NCBI GenBank assembly: GCA_038521865.1
Contig: JBCBKO010000002.1
Location: 248,001 to 312,000 of the forward strand
DNA: 64,000 nt
Source: CALBPI01 sp038521865
Lineage (GTDB): Bacteria > Pseudomonadota > Gammaproteobacteria > Steroidobacterales > Woeseiaceae
Reading direction: 5' to 3'
Shown here in pieces: positions 18,223-27,276 of the stretch (its first letter is position 1; each line of letters starts with the position of its first letter). A program made the translations under genes and the position numbers. Under the pieces are notes generated by a model. The model searched no databases, was not told where the DNA came from, and worked only from the letters and a program-made list of their open reading frames with translations.

Positions 18223-19236
18223 ATGAGTACGGGACTGCTGGCGCTGCTTGATGACGTTGCGGCCATCGCGAAGGTCGCAGCCGCATCGCTTGATGATGTC
18301 GCCGCGCAGGCGATTAAGGCCGGGACAAAGTCTGTGGGTGTGGTGATTGACGATGCCGCGGTCACACCCCGCTACGTGGTTGGATTCGCAGCCGAGCGGG
18401 AATTGCCGATCGTTATGCGGATCGCCGCAGGCTCCCTCCGCAACAAGCTCCTCATCCTGCTACCGGCCGCTCTCGCTCTGAGTTTTTTTCTGCCTGCTGC
18501 CATTACCCCCTTGCTGATGGCCGGCGGCTTGTTTCTCTGTTACGAGGGTGCAGAAAAGGTGCTCGAAGCCGTTGCACCACACAAGGCGCATGCTCACGAA
18601 GCGGCCATCTACGATGAACCGATTTCGCCCAAGGCGTTGGAAGACCAGCGCGTCGACGGCGCGATACGAACCGATTTTATTCTCTCTGCAGAAATCATGG
18701 CGCTCGCGCTCTCGACCATTCCCGACAGCACACTGCTAAAACAGGCGATCGTGCTTGCTCTGGTCGGCGTTGCCATAACAGCAGGTGTTTATGGTGTCGT
18801 CGCAATCATCGTGAAAGCGGACGATGTTGGTGTTGCTATGGCTCAATCTACGGCTTCAGGCACGGGCGCAAAGCTGTGGCGTCGTTTCGGGCGTGGCCTC
18901 GTTGTCGCTATGCCAAAGGTGCTCGCAGCGTTGTCGATCATTGGCACCGCAGCGATGATCTGGGTCGGTGGGGGCATCCTCGTCCACGGACTGGCGCATT
19001 ATGGTCTCTCGGCACCTGAGCATTGGATTCATGCAGTCGCCGTCAAAATTGGCGCAAGCGTGCCGGTCGCTAGTGGCGCCATCACATGGATACTCGAGGC
19101 AGCGGGCGCGGGACTCATCGGACTTGCCGCGGGCGGCTTGATGATCCCCATTATTGCGCGCGTACTAGACCCAATTCGGGATCGACTATTTGGGGGCCGC
19201 TCAAAGCACGAGGCCACGGCATCCGCCGAGGACTAA
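18223..19236 (+). CDS. DUF808 (YedI-type) inner-membrane protein
   Basis: A 337-residue membrane protein matching the YedI/DUF808 family from its first residues: GLLALLDDVAAIAKVAAASL, then VVIDDAAVTPRYVVGF. Several hydrophobic helices follow, for example around residues 80-110 and 240-320. The family has no established biochemical role. It follows the chemoreceptor gene by 58 bp on the same strand and converges on the dienelactone hydrolase gene. Confidence 0.9.
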   Translation: MSTGLLALLDDVAAIAKVAAASLDDVAAQAIKAGTKSVGVVIDDAAVTPRYVVGFAAERELPIVMRIAAGSLRNKLLILLPAALALSFFLPAAITPLLMAGGLFLCYEGAEKVLEAVAPHKAHAHEAAIYDEPISPKALEDQRVDGAIRTDFILSAEIMALALSTIPDSTLLKQAIVLALVGVAITAGVYGVVAIIVKADDVGVAMAQSTASGTGAKLWRRFGRGLVVAMPKVLAALSIIGTAAMIWVGGGILVHGLAHYGLSAPEHWIHAVAVKIGASVPVASGAITWILEAAGAGLIGLAAGGLMIPIIARVLDPIRDRLFGGRSKHEATASAED

Positions 19237-19257
19237 CTCGATCGGCGATATTGGTGT

Positions 19258-20121
19258 CTACGTAAGGTGCTTCGTGAACCACGCCATCGTGCGTTGCCAT
19301 GATAGTGCTGCTGCCTCGGCGTCATATCTCGGCGTTGAGTAGTTATGGAACCCATGGCGTGTCTCGGGGTAGCTATGCATCTCGTAGGTGACGTCGGCGG
19401 CCTCGAGCGCCTTTTCGTAGTCGGCTCGCATCGCATTGACCCGGGGATCATTGTCCGCATAGTGAACCTGCACCGCCGCCGTAATGCCTGGAACTGCAGA
19501 CGTATCTGCCGCGCGCCCGTAGTATGGCGCGACGGCGTGAATGTCCGTACCCATCCGCGTTGCCAGCGCATTCGCCATACCGCCACCCCAGCAAAAACCC
19601 GTTGCGCCTAACTTGCCGGTAGAAAGCGTGTGCGCTTTCACGAAGCGTGCACTGTTTTCGATATCGGTGGCGAGCTTTGCTGAGTCCAGATTGCGTTGCA
19701 GTACACGACCCTCGTCGTCGTTGCCGGGATAACCGCCGACGGGATATAAACCATCGGGAGCCAAAGCAAGAAATCCCGCCAGCGCTGCGCGCCGCGCCAC
19801 ATCTTGCACATAGGGGTTGAGTCCCCGGTTTTCATGGATCACGACCACGGCAGGAAATGGCCCCTCGCCGGCTGGCTGCACGAGATAACCGCGCATCTCA
19901 CCGCTATTGCCCCCCGGCGACGGATAGTTCACCCATTGCGCCTTGATTCGCTCATCGGTGAATAACACTTCTTGTCCGGATGCGTAATTCGGCAGCATTG
20001 CGGTTGCCAACAGTGCGCCCGCACTCCCTGCACGCTCGAAAAACTGTCGTCGACTGATCTGGCCGTGGCAGTACTCGTCATACAAATCAAAAACCGTCGC
20101 TTCGATTTCGTGCCGTGTCAT
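19258..20121 (-). CDS. Dienelactone hydrolase family protein, probably Tat-exported
   Basis: A 287-residue alpha/beta hydrolase. The start at 20121 is chosen because GAGGAGC stands 6 nt upstream; a frame opening at 20154 lacks a ribosome site. The N-terminus contains SRRQFFERAGSAGALLATAM at about residues 23-42, a good twin-arginine signal. The nucleophile motif is GFCWGGG (cysteine as in dienelactone hydrolases), with the aspartate in HYADNDPRV and the histidine in TRHGF. It probably hydrolyses an ester or lactone in the periplasm, in the manner of YghX-type proteins; the substrate is unknown. Confidence 0.88.
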   Translation of the reverse strand: MTRHEIEATVFDLYDEYCHGQISRRQFFERAGSAGALLATAMLPNYASGQEVLFTDERIKAQWVNYPSPGGNSGEMRGYLVQPAGEGPFPAVVVIHENRGLNPYVQDVARRAALAGFLALAPDGLYPVGGYPGNDDEGRVLQRNLDSAKLATDIENSARFVKAHTLSTGKLGATGFCWGGGMANALATRMGTDIHAVAPYYGRAADTSAVPGITAAVQVHYADNDPRVNAMRADYEKALEAADVTYEMHSYPETRHGFHNYSTPRYDAEAAALSWQRTMAWFTKHLT

Positions 20122-20160
20122 CGCAATGCTCCTCGTCGATTGGTTAACCACCATAAACGA

Positions 20161-20182
20161 AAATGACCCCTTTCGGGGCCAT
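20161..20182 (-). terminator. Probable terminator after the haloperoxidase gene
   Basis: On the minus strand the hairpin arms AATG and CCCC pair with GGGG and CATT around a 4-nt loop, with one internal mismatch. It is followed by the T-rich run TTTTCGTTTA. It lies 32 bp past the haloperoxidase stop and before the dienelactone hydrolase start. Confidence 0.55.
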
Positions 20183-20213
20183 TCTCGAATTCGCTGATCT
20201 TATCCAGGAGCAG

Positions 20214-21875
20214 CTACACGACGATGTCGTTGCCCGCGAAACCACGGAAGAAAAATCCATCGAATGATTCGTTGTAGATGCGCTTGATATCGCGCAGCAC
20301 ACCGATTGCGACCTGCTCTCCAACCAGCAGTCCCTCGGTGCCATCGGTACGCCAATGAACGCCTGCGATATCCCTGCCGAGTGCGATGTTCGATGCGAGC
20401 TTGTCGAGCTCACCGCCGATTGTTAGCGGGCCACCGTTGTACGCTTCAAGGCTCAACCCATCGGTAGATGAAACGACCGGATCGGGAATTGGAGCGTCTT
20501 CATCGAAGAACGCTTTCATCACCGTTGTACAAGCACCAGCGATGGTCGCGTGACCTGCCGGATAGGCAGGGTGCGTTGGACTGCCTTCCGGATAGGCCAT
20601 CGGCAACAGATAGGTTCCGGTACGCGAGAACGTCTCGTCGAACACGCTGACCTCGTCGATGGCGCTGTTGATCGGATATTCCTTCGCGCCGATAAGGTGG
20701 TTGTGAAGCCGACCACCAAAGGTCTCGGGCCGTAGTCGCAGATGCACTTGCCATTTCTGGAACCAGGCTGCTTTCAGAGCCTCGTGAGCGACTTTGGCGA
20801 TCAAGGACAAAATATCCGCGCCACCGAATGTCACGAAGCGGCCCTGCGTCGCGGAGAAATCGTAAGGCAGTCGCGGATCCCACGGATTAATGCCAAGGCC
20901 ACCGGTGATGATCTGTGAAGCGCTGAGATACGCCTGGTAGCTGAAATCGAAATGTACATAGCTGCCGATGCGGCGGCCGTCACTGATGTAGCGGCGCGTG
21001 CTATCGAATACCGAAGCACTCGGCACATTGCCCCGTTGCACCTCCAGCCACTCAGCGTAGCCCGTCATGAAATCAAGCCCTGACACATCGACGTCATAGC
21101 GCTGCGAGACCGTTCTTGGTCCGAACGGAATGTCTTTCAACAGTAGCTGTGAAACGTAGGGACCCGCGAGATCACCCGGCGTTTCTCCACGGAAGAGATT
21201 GTCGGGCGTGACCGGTCCGTTATAGCGCCGAGTGAAATAGTCGAACTTGTTCATGTCAGCAACAGCGCTCGCAACCAGCGAATGGGTTGCGTATTCCGTG
21301 AACGGCACGTCGCGCAGTAACGCATGCCAGTAGACTTCAACAATTTCCGCAATCTCGTCGCGGTCGGCAAAAGCGGGTGCCGCCGGCATGCTCGTGCAAT
21401 GCGAGTCGACCCCTTCCATCGAATACGCGTAAGTCGCTTGTGGATTCGCCAACTTACGAGCACCACCCATGGGGATAGCTTCGAATCGCGACTCACTCCT
21501 CGTGCGCAACGCACGCTTTAGTTTGCGATAGGCGCGTCGGTCGACCTCACCGAGTTCGTCGTGCGGCAGGCCTTTCGTGAAAGAGCCGATCTTGCTTGCG
21601 TACGCAGCATCGTCGCCGTTGTCCGGATGCGCCGGCAGCGGCTGCGACCACTGCTCTACCGCAGCATCCGTACGAATCTCCAGCGAATTATCTCGCCGAC
21701 GTCGCGGATTCAGCCGAATGACTGCAGCTTGCGCATTGCTAGTGATAGCAGCTCCCGCTGGCAGCATCGCCGCTGCACCCGCAGCCAACGCCGACTTGCC
21801 AAAAAAGTCCCGCCGTTCCGGCGACTGCGGCCCGGTTTCTTTCGTTTGCTCTTGCGATTTTCTGGTATTGGTCAT
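20214..21875 (-). CDS. Vanadium-dependent haloperoxidase family (PAP2 fold), Tat-exported
   Basis: A 553-residue protein. A twin-arginine signal RRDFFGKSALAAGAAAML covers residues about 21-38. The C-terminal half carries the vanadate/phosphate site of the PAP2/VHPO superfamily: KWQVHLRLRPE (Lys and Arg), YPAGHATIAGA (Gly-His) and GRDIAGVHWRTDGTEG (Arg and His). Bacterial members oxidise halides with peroxide or act as acid phosphatases; the overall length and motif order favour the haloperoxidase group. It is monocistronic with a hairpin after the stop. Confidence 0.85.
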   Translation of the reverse strand: MTNTRKSQEQTKETGPQSPERRDFFGKSALAAGAAAMLPAGAAITSNAQAAVIRLNPRRRRDNSLEIRTDAAVEQWSQPLPAHPDNGDDAAYASKIGSFTKGLPHDELGEVDRRAYRKLKRALRTRSESRFEAIPMGGARKLANPQATYAYSMEGVDSHCTSMPAAPAFADRDEIAEIVEVYWHALLRDVPFTEYATHSLVASAVADMNKFDYFTRRYNGPVTPDNLFRGETPGDLAGPYVSQLLLKDIPFGPRTVSQRYDVDVSGLDFMTGYAEWLEVQRGNVPSASVFDSTRRYISDGRRIGSYVHFDFSYQAYLSASQIITGGLGINPWDPRLPYDFSATQGRFVTFGGADILSLIAKVAHEALKAAWFQKWQVHLRLRPETFGGRLHNHLIGAKEYPINSAIDEVSVFDETFSRTGTYLLPMAYPEGSPTHPAYPAGHATIAGACTTVMKAFFDEDAPIPDPVVSSTDGLSLEAYNGGPLTIGGELDKLASNIALGRDIAGVHWRTDGTEGLLVGEQVAIGVLRDIKRIYNESFDGFFFRGFAGNDIVV

Positions 21876-22165
21876 GGTTCCCCACCTTGAGTTACGACGC
21901 CGGTATTTTTGTCACATCGTGTGTCGTTCTTGCCGGAAGTCATTTCCGCTATTTATTGCCGAAAGTCATCCAAGGCCACACCGAAAAGGCGTCTACACTC
22001 CCAGACTGACGGCTGCGTTCTGTTTATCCCATGAGACTACCGATTAACCGGGTACATGGTTCCGAACTTGACATATTTCAGCGCCGAATCCAGCTCGACA
22101 ACAACAAACAAAAAGGCCCGATCAGCAGCGACTGACCGGGCCGGGTTGCAGTTTGATCGACGGGA
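21876..22165. other. Intergenic interval with haloperoxidase promoter
   Basis: This 290-bp stretch lies upstream of the haloperoxidase gene and downstream of the DUF5666 gene, both on the minus strand. Apart from the terminator at 22101-22142 I see no gene, repeat or clear operator in it. Confidence 0.5.
22101..22142 (-). terminator. Terminator of the DUF6502-DUF5666 operon
   Basis: On the minus strand GGCCCG and TCA pair with their complements (22115-22142) around an 8-nt loop, with one mismatch in the stem. The hairpin runs into a T-rich tract corresponding to the A-rich run at 22101-22114. It lies just past the DUF5666 stop codon. Confidence 0.8.
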
Positions 22166-23653
22166 TCAGTCGTCGAGCTCGACCGTCTCCGCAGCGATCA
22201 CGGTATCCGAGGATTCGATACCCTCGACTTCGACCTGATCACCGACCGTCAGCGAATCAAAAAACTGCGCAGATGTCAGTGTCATATCGTCGAACTCGAA
22301 CTCCGTGTTCGCGTCTGTCGTCACTGTGACACCAAGAATGGTGAACGAAGGCTCAGCGATTTCTGTGACCGTTCCCTCGAGAACCACTTCGCCTTCTTCA
22401 TCATCGTCTCGCTCCACTGTGCGAGCCAGGACGGTGTTGACGCCTTCCTGTGGCACCGCCGCTACCTCGATGTAATCACCAACACTAAGGTTCTCGATCG
22501 TCAGGCGTGTCAGCGACGCGCTACTGAAGTCTTCGAATTTCGTCGAAGCATCGGTATTCACGGTGATGCCTAACACTACGAAGCTCCCAGCGCCGGTATC
22601 GATGGAGTCAATCTGCGCTTCGATTTCGATCGACGCTTCCGGGCGGAACTCGATGTCATCAGCAACGAGCACACCCTCAGAGGACAGCTCGCCTTCGACC
22701 TCGACGCGAACATCAAGCGCAAGATCATTGATCGTGCCGTTCTCAAAGTCCGTGTCACCGTTTGTGGTCACCGGAATGCCCGCCACATCAAAATCGGTGC
22801 TGGATGCAAAGCGTGTGATCAATCCGGAAATTTCAAGATCTACATCATCCGTGCCGGTCAGATCCGGCAGGACCGATTCGAAATCCACCTCTTCGGCGAT
22901 CAGCACACCGTTAGCATCACGCTGCGAACCCTCGACCTCGACCAGATCACCTTCGCCGATCTCACCGTTCGGGAAGTCCTCCAGCATGGCGGTCGCGTAG
23001 TCCACGGTCAGTGCGTTGATCTCGAACGTCTGTGCTGCGGTATCGAGGTTCGCCACGAAACCAGTGACCTCGAATTCGTTGGTGTCGGATTCCGGCTCGA
23101 TGCGTGACGCGATGATCTCGCCAGTCGAGTTTGGCAGGCCACTGACCTCTACGAATACACCGACTGTCAGTCCCTCAATGTTTGCAGGTATGAAGTCATC
23201 GTCGAATGAGGTTTCGGCGTTGATCAATACCGTCTGACCCAGTACGACGATGCGGTCGTTGGCGATATCGATGCTGTCGATCGGGCCTTTCACCGCCTCG
23301 TCATAGAAGACTTCATCGGCGACGCCGTTGATGCCGTCTTCGTCGATCGACCCGCGAACGAGGACAATGTCACCGATGTCGAGATCCGACTCGATGCCGG
23401 CTGCTCCGTCCAGCGTGAACACCGCCTGGCTCGTATCGTAGCGGACGCCGTTAACCACGACGCTGCCGAAGTTGCTGACCGGTCCCACGGCAAGACCCGT
23501 GCGGCCGATACCGCCCGTGTTGCCGCCACCGCCCCCGGCTCCACCGCCGCCACCGGTATTCGGAGGTGGTGCCGAGCCACCACCGCCACCGCCGCCACAG
23601 GCCGCAAGCGTCAAAATCGCTGTACCAATAAAGATGCGCTTCAATCCATTCAT
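22166..23653 (-). CDS. DUF5666 repeat lipoprotein
   Basis: A 495-residue lipoprotein. The signal ends in the lipobox LAAC with Cys19, followed by an unusually glycine-rich linker (about residues 20-50, two runs of Gly). The remainder is several tandem DUF5666 OB-like units of 60-70 residues with the recurring pattern 'L..GD.VEVEG' and 'F.V.G..V..'. The composition is very acidic. No function is established for the family. The start codon overlaps the stop of the DUF6502 gene by ATGA, so the pair is translationally coupled. Confidence 0.88.
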   Translation of the reverse strand: MNGLKRIFIGTAILTLAACGGGGGGGSAPPPNTGGGGGAGGGGGNTGGIGRTGLAVGPVSNFGSVVVNGVRYDTSQAVFTLDGAAGIESDLDIGDIVLVRGSIDEDGINGVADEVFYDEAVKGPIDSIDIANDRIVVLGQTVLINAETSFDDDFIPANIEGLTVGVFVEVSGLPNSTGEIIASRIEPESDTNEFEVTGFVANLDTAAQTFEINALTVDYATAMLEDFPNGEIGEGDLVEVEGSQRDANGVLIAEEVDFESVLPDLTGTDDVDLEISGLITRFASSTDFDVAGIPVTTNGDTDFENGTINDLALDVRVEVEGELSSEGVLVADDIEFRPEASIEIEAQIDSIDTGAGSFVVLGITVNTDASTKFEDFSSASLTRLTIENLSVGDYIEVAAVPQEGVNTVLARTVERDDDEEGEVVLEGTVTEIAEPSFTILGVTVTTDANTEFEFDDMTLTSAQFFDSLTVGDQVEVEGIESSDTVIAAETVELDD

Positions 23654-24498
23654 GACATCGTTCCTTTGGGTAAGGTCCCTTCAATTGCATACACTCCGAG
23701 CCCCAATCGCACGGGCGTGGACCTTGTGTCCTTCGCGTTTTGCTGATGGCGACTCAACCACTCATCGATCTCTTCCAGAAACTCCTGACCTCTCACGTTC
23801 AGAAACTCCCGAAACTCCTCTACATGCCGACTGTCGATGTTCGACTCGACGGCAAATCCTTCCAGCCACTTGGGCGCCCCTTCTTCAACCGCCAGGTTTT
23901 TGCTCAGCGTGTTGGCATGGTCGAACAAGTTAGTACCGAAAAACCGCAGCGCCCCTTCACTCACATCGTCGGGCATGTGATACCGACGCTTGGGGGAGAC
24001 ACGGCCGTCTTCCAGTCGCTCGATCGACTTCGCGGAAGTGAGTTCGCGAAGGAGCGTCTGTTCCGGGGTGTCCCCCCCATACCGAGCGAAAAGCTCATGA
24101 AAACTTTGGCGGCCCTGCGCTTCGAGCGAGAGGGCCAATGGTTCGCCATCGGCGTTCAGGAAGTCAGGGTCCTGATACCAACCGGAGAGCAACCGTGTTG
24201 CATCGGTCGTCTTGCTGGACTGCGTCTCGGTGCCGCCTTCGAGCAGCTCGCGCTGGCGCTTCACTTCCTTGCGCGAAATGCCCGTCAGGATCGAAACACG
24301 CGACACGTTGGTTGGACGTCCGCGAATACCAAATGCATCGGTCGCAACGTCAACGAACACCGATTTCGAGAGTTCGGAGAACTCACGCCAGGGCATCCCG
24401 CTGCGAATGAGTACGAGGGCAATCGGGCGCAAAAGTGTGCGTACCGCGTTGCGTAAAGTGCCTCTCAAACCGAGGTTTTGATCTGTTGTAACGTCCAT
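23650..24498 (-). CDS. DUF6502 family protein, possible DNA-binding partner of the DUF5666 lipoprotein
   Basis: A 282-residue soluble protein without signal peptide. Residues about 15-95 have the family pattern PIALVLIRSGMPWREFSELS, then NVSRVSILTGISRKEVKRQ, which reads like a helix-turn-helix. The C-terminal part is mixed alpha/beta and unassigned. The gene overlaps the DUF5666 gene by 4 nt and heads a two-gene operon. A regulatory or assembly role for the lipoprotein is inference from position. Divergent from the oppA-like gene by about 106 bp. Confidence 0.82.
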   Translation of the reverse strand: MDVTTDQNLGLRGTLRNAVRTLLRPIALVLIRSGMPWREFSELSKSVFVDVATDAFGIRGRPTNVSRVSILTGISRKEVKRQRELLEGGTETQSSKTTDATRLLSGWYQDPDFLNADGEPLALSLEAQGRQSFHELFARYGGDTPEQTLLRELTSAKSIERLEDGRVSPKRRYHMPDDVSEGALRFFGTNLFDHANTLSKNLAVEEGAPKWLEGFAVESNIDSRHVEEFREFLNVRGQEFLEEIDEWLSRHQQNAKDTRSTPVRLGLGVYAIEGTLPKGTMS

Positions 24499-24604
24499 AG
24501 GTGGGGCAATTTACCCCAATTTTGGAAACTCACAAGCAATAAAACCCGAATATAACCACAGGAAAAACCGAAGTATCGGTTCATCCAGCAGGTAAAATGA
24601 ACAG

Positions 24605-26158
24605 ATGCGCAAACTGTTCCTGCACGTCCTGTTCGTCGCTGGTATCGCCTTAGCGAGCGTCGGCTGCACGCCGTCGGACGATGCCGAACCCACTGAAAAG
24701 ACAATAAAAATACTCACCCGCGGGAACGGCGGCGATCCCGGCTCACTAGATCCTGCGCTGGCAACCGACATCCACGCATTTCACGTGCTGACCGATCTCC
24801 GCGAGGGTCTTGTGACCGTGGATGCTAGCGGCAGCGTGTCGCCGGGCGTCGCTGCTGAATGGCAGATTAGCCCCGACTCAACAACCTATTCGTTCAGCCT
24901 GCGCCCGAATGCCCGTTGGTCCAACGGCGATCTCGTGGTCGCCCAGGACTTCGTCCGCGCCTTCGCACATCTCGCGAATCCGGACACGCCCTCACCGCTT
25001 GCCTACCTCCTGAACCCCATTCGAGGCTTTGCCGAGATTAAGAGCGGGGCAGCACCGCTGGACACACTAGGGGTACATGCGAGCGATCCCGACACGCTGG
25101 TTATCGAGTTTGCGCAGCCAACAGCCCATGCACTGGCACTACTCAGCCTTCCGCTCGCCTGCCCGAGGCATTCTGACGCCGAGATGACCAACGGTGCCTA
25201 CCAATTGGTCTCGTGGTCGCCGCTTGATAGCTTGCTGATCGAGAAAAATCCGTTCTTTCACGGTGCGAGCGAAGTGTTCTTCGATCAAGTGCGTTACTTA
25301 CCCGTGACCGACGAGGCAACTGAGCACCGCATGTTCGTTGCCGGTGAACTCGATCTAACCGAGGCAATACCGGTCGCTTCACTGCAGGCCATGTCAGAGG
25401 AACAACGCGAAGAGGTTCGGATCGCACCTGTGCTCGGTACCTACTTCCTGGCACTGGACGTTAACGAAGACCCATTGACCGATCGTTCCCTGAGACGCGC
25501 CCTTTCCAGCGCCATCAATCGTCAGGCGCTGGCCGAGATCCTGGGCCGTGGAGAGCGGCCAGCCTACAGGCTGGTGCCACCCGGCACCGCTGGACAGAGG
25601 GCAATACCCGATATGCCATCTGGCTCAACCGCGAACGCGTTCACCACGAGTGCTGATCTTGTGTATTTGTATGACACAGGCTCCGTCCACGAGAAGATCG
25701 CGCTCACCGTTCAGTCTATGTGGCGAGAGGCTCTGGGCCTCGAAATCAACCTCGATGCACGTGAATGGCAATATTTCCTCGACGCTCGTCAGCGCCAGGA
25801 GCAATGGTCAGTGATGCGATTCTCCTGGTTCGCCGACTACAACGATGCTTTGGCTTTTCTGGAGCTATTTCGCGGAGGCAACGAGAACAACCTGCCGGGA
25901 TACGCTAATCCGGAGTTCGAACAATTGCTGGATCGCGCCGCGAGCACAGCGGATCAAGATGATCGAGCAGCGCTACTGACCGCCGCCGAGCGGATGCTGC
26001 TCGACGATGCTGTAATAATTCCCCTGTATTTCATGGTCTCCAAACACATGGTGGACCGATCCCTATCAGGATTTATCCCCAACGCACTCGACCGCCACCC
26101 GAGTCGCTTCATGAGACGCAAGACAAACGCAAACGACGCAAAAGAGACGACGGAATGA
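24605..26158 (+). CDS. Peptide ABC transporter substrate-binding lipoprotein (OppA-like)
   Basis: A 517-residue family 5 extracellular solute-binding protein. The signal peptide ends with a Cys at position 21 (ASVGC lipobox). The family start LTRGNGGDPGSLDPALATD and the segment WSNGDLVVAQDFVRAFAHL are typical of oligopeptide-binding proteins. It should capture peptides in the periplasm, but no permease or ATPase genes are adjacent, so its membrane partners are elsewhere. It is first of three tightly overlapping genes (ATGA at 26155). Confidence 0.93.
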   Translation: MRKLFLHVLFVAGIALASVGCTPSDDAEPTEKTIKILTRGNGGDPGSLDPALATDIHAFHVLTDLREGLVTVDASGSVSPGVAAEWQISPDSTTYSFSLRPNARWSNGDLVVAQDFVRAFAHLANPDTPSPLAYLLNPIRGFAEIKSGAAPLDTLGVHASDPDTLVIEFAQPTAHALALLSLPLACPRHSDAEMTNGAYQLVSWSPLDSLLIEKNPFFHGASEVFFDQVRYLPVTDEATEHRMFVAGELDLTEAIPVASLQAMSEEQREEVRIAPVLGTYFLALDVNEDPLTDRSLRRALSSAINRQALAEILGRGERPAYRLVPPGTAGQRAIPDMPSGSTANAFTTSADLVYLYDTGSVHEKIALTVQSMWREALGLEINLDAREWQYFLDARQRQEQWSVMRFSWFADYNDALAFLELFRGGNENNLPGYANPEFEQLLDRAASTADQDDRAALLTAAERMLLDDAVIIPLYFMVSKHMVDRSLSGFIPNALDRHPSRFMRRKTNANDAKETTE

Positions 26159-26628
26159 AATTTCACTTACTCGTGTTGATCACAATGATCGTGCTCACCG
26201 GATGCACCACAGCACCGGCCACAGACACGCCAGTCAACAATGGCCTGATCAAGATTCGCAGCGCGAATGATGTTGAGACTACGACACAACGACTTCTCGC
26301 CGCCCTCGACACAGCTGGAATGCGGCATTTTGCAACCGTTGATCATACCGAAGGCGCCGAAGCCGCCGGGCTTGCCTTAAGGCCGACACGCGTTGTGATT
26401 TTCGGCAACCCGAAGGCAGGCACGCCTTTGATGCGCTGCGCACAAACGATTGGCATCGATTTGCCGATGAAGGCGCTGATCTTCGAGGCCGAATCTGGCG
26501 AGGTGTTCTATACCTACAACAACATCCGGTATCTCGGTGACCGACATGCGATCGCGGGGTGTGGCCCCGTACTCGACAAGGTCGAGGGCGCACTCGCAAA
26601 ATTTGCGATGGCAGCGACCAGCTCATGA
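26155..26628 (+). CDS. DUF302 domain lipoprotein
   Basis: A 157-residue protein with a lipobox LTGC near residue 17. The DUF302 body shows the family patterns FATVDHTEGAEAAGLALRPT, VIFGNPKAGTPLM and LPMKALIFE. Family members have no proven role. The start overlaps the stop of the oppA-like gene and its own stop overlaps the yceH start, both as ATGA, so all three are probably translated from one message. Confidence 0.9.
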   Translation: MKFHLLVLITMIVLTGCTTAPATDTPVNNGLIKIRSANDVETTTQRLLAALDTAGMRHFATVDHTEGAEAAGLALRPTRVVIFGNPKAGTPLMRCAQTIGIDLPMKALIFEAESGEVFYTYNNIRYLGDRHAIAGCGPVLDKVEGALAKFAMAATSS

Positions 26629-27272
26629 TGGTCTCGCCACTATCCGCAGCAGAAATCCGCGTCTTGGGATGCCTGATGGAGAAGGCGGTGCTGACGCCCG
26701 ATCAGTATCCAATGACGTTGAACTCACTGACCAACGCCTGCAATCAGAAAACCAGTCGAGAACCGGTCATGAACCTCGACCCTGGCCAAGTTGAGGCAGC
26801 ACTCAACTCGCTCATCGCCCAGCACCTGGTTCGCAAGGACGAAAACTTCAAGCGCGGCGTCGATAAGTACACGCAGCGTTTCTGTAACTCGACTTTCGGC
26901 GAAGTACAACTTGAACCGGATGAGTACGCGGTTCTGACGCTGTTGCTACTTCGTGGTCCGCAAACACCTGGCGAACTGCGCACCCGCAGTGGACGCATGC
27001 ATACGTTCGACTCGAATAATGATGTTGTAATGACCGCCGAACGACTCGTTGACCGCGATACGGACCCGCTGCTGGTGAAGTTGCCACGTACACCGGGCCG
27101 TCGTGATGCTGAGTATATGCATCTATTGGCAGGACCCATCGATCTCAATCAATACGCGGACGAAGCTGCAGATGCGCGGCCTCCAGCGGCACCTAAAACC
27201 TCTGCCCTCGTGGCCAGAGTCGCGGCACTCGAGGAAGAAGTCGCGCGCCTGAGAGCACTGATCGAAAATTAG
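26625..27272 (+). CDS. yceH: YceH family protein (DUF480)
   Basis: A 215-residue protein when started at the ATG at 26625, which overlaps the DUF302 stop; an upstream frame extension from 26559 would lie inside that gene. It matches YceH throughout: EIRVLGCLMEKAVLTPDQYP, then LNSLTNACNQKTSREPVM, then LRGPQTPGELRTRSGRMH. The fold is two winged helices, and a short coiled coil closes the C-terminus. The cellular role is not settled. Confidence 0.93.
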   Translation: MMVSPLSAAEIRVLGCLMEKAVLTPDQYPMTLNSLTNACNQKTSREPVMNLDPGQVEAALNSLIAQHLVRKDENFKRGVDKYTQRFCNSTFGEVQLEPDEYAVLTLLLLRGPQTPGELRTRSGRMHTFDSNNDVVMTAERLVDRDTDPLLVKLPRTPGRRDAEYMHLLAGPIDLNQYADEAADARPPAAPKTSALVARVAALEEEVARLRALIEN

Positions 27273-27276
27273 CTAA

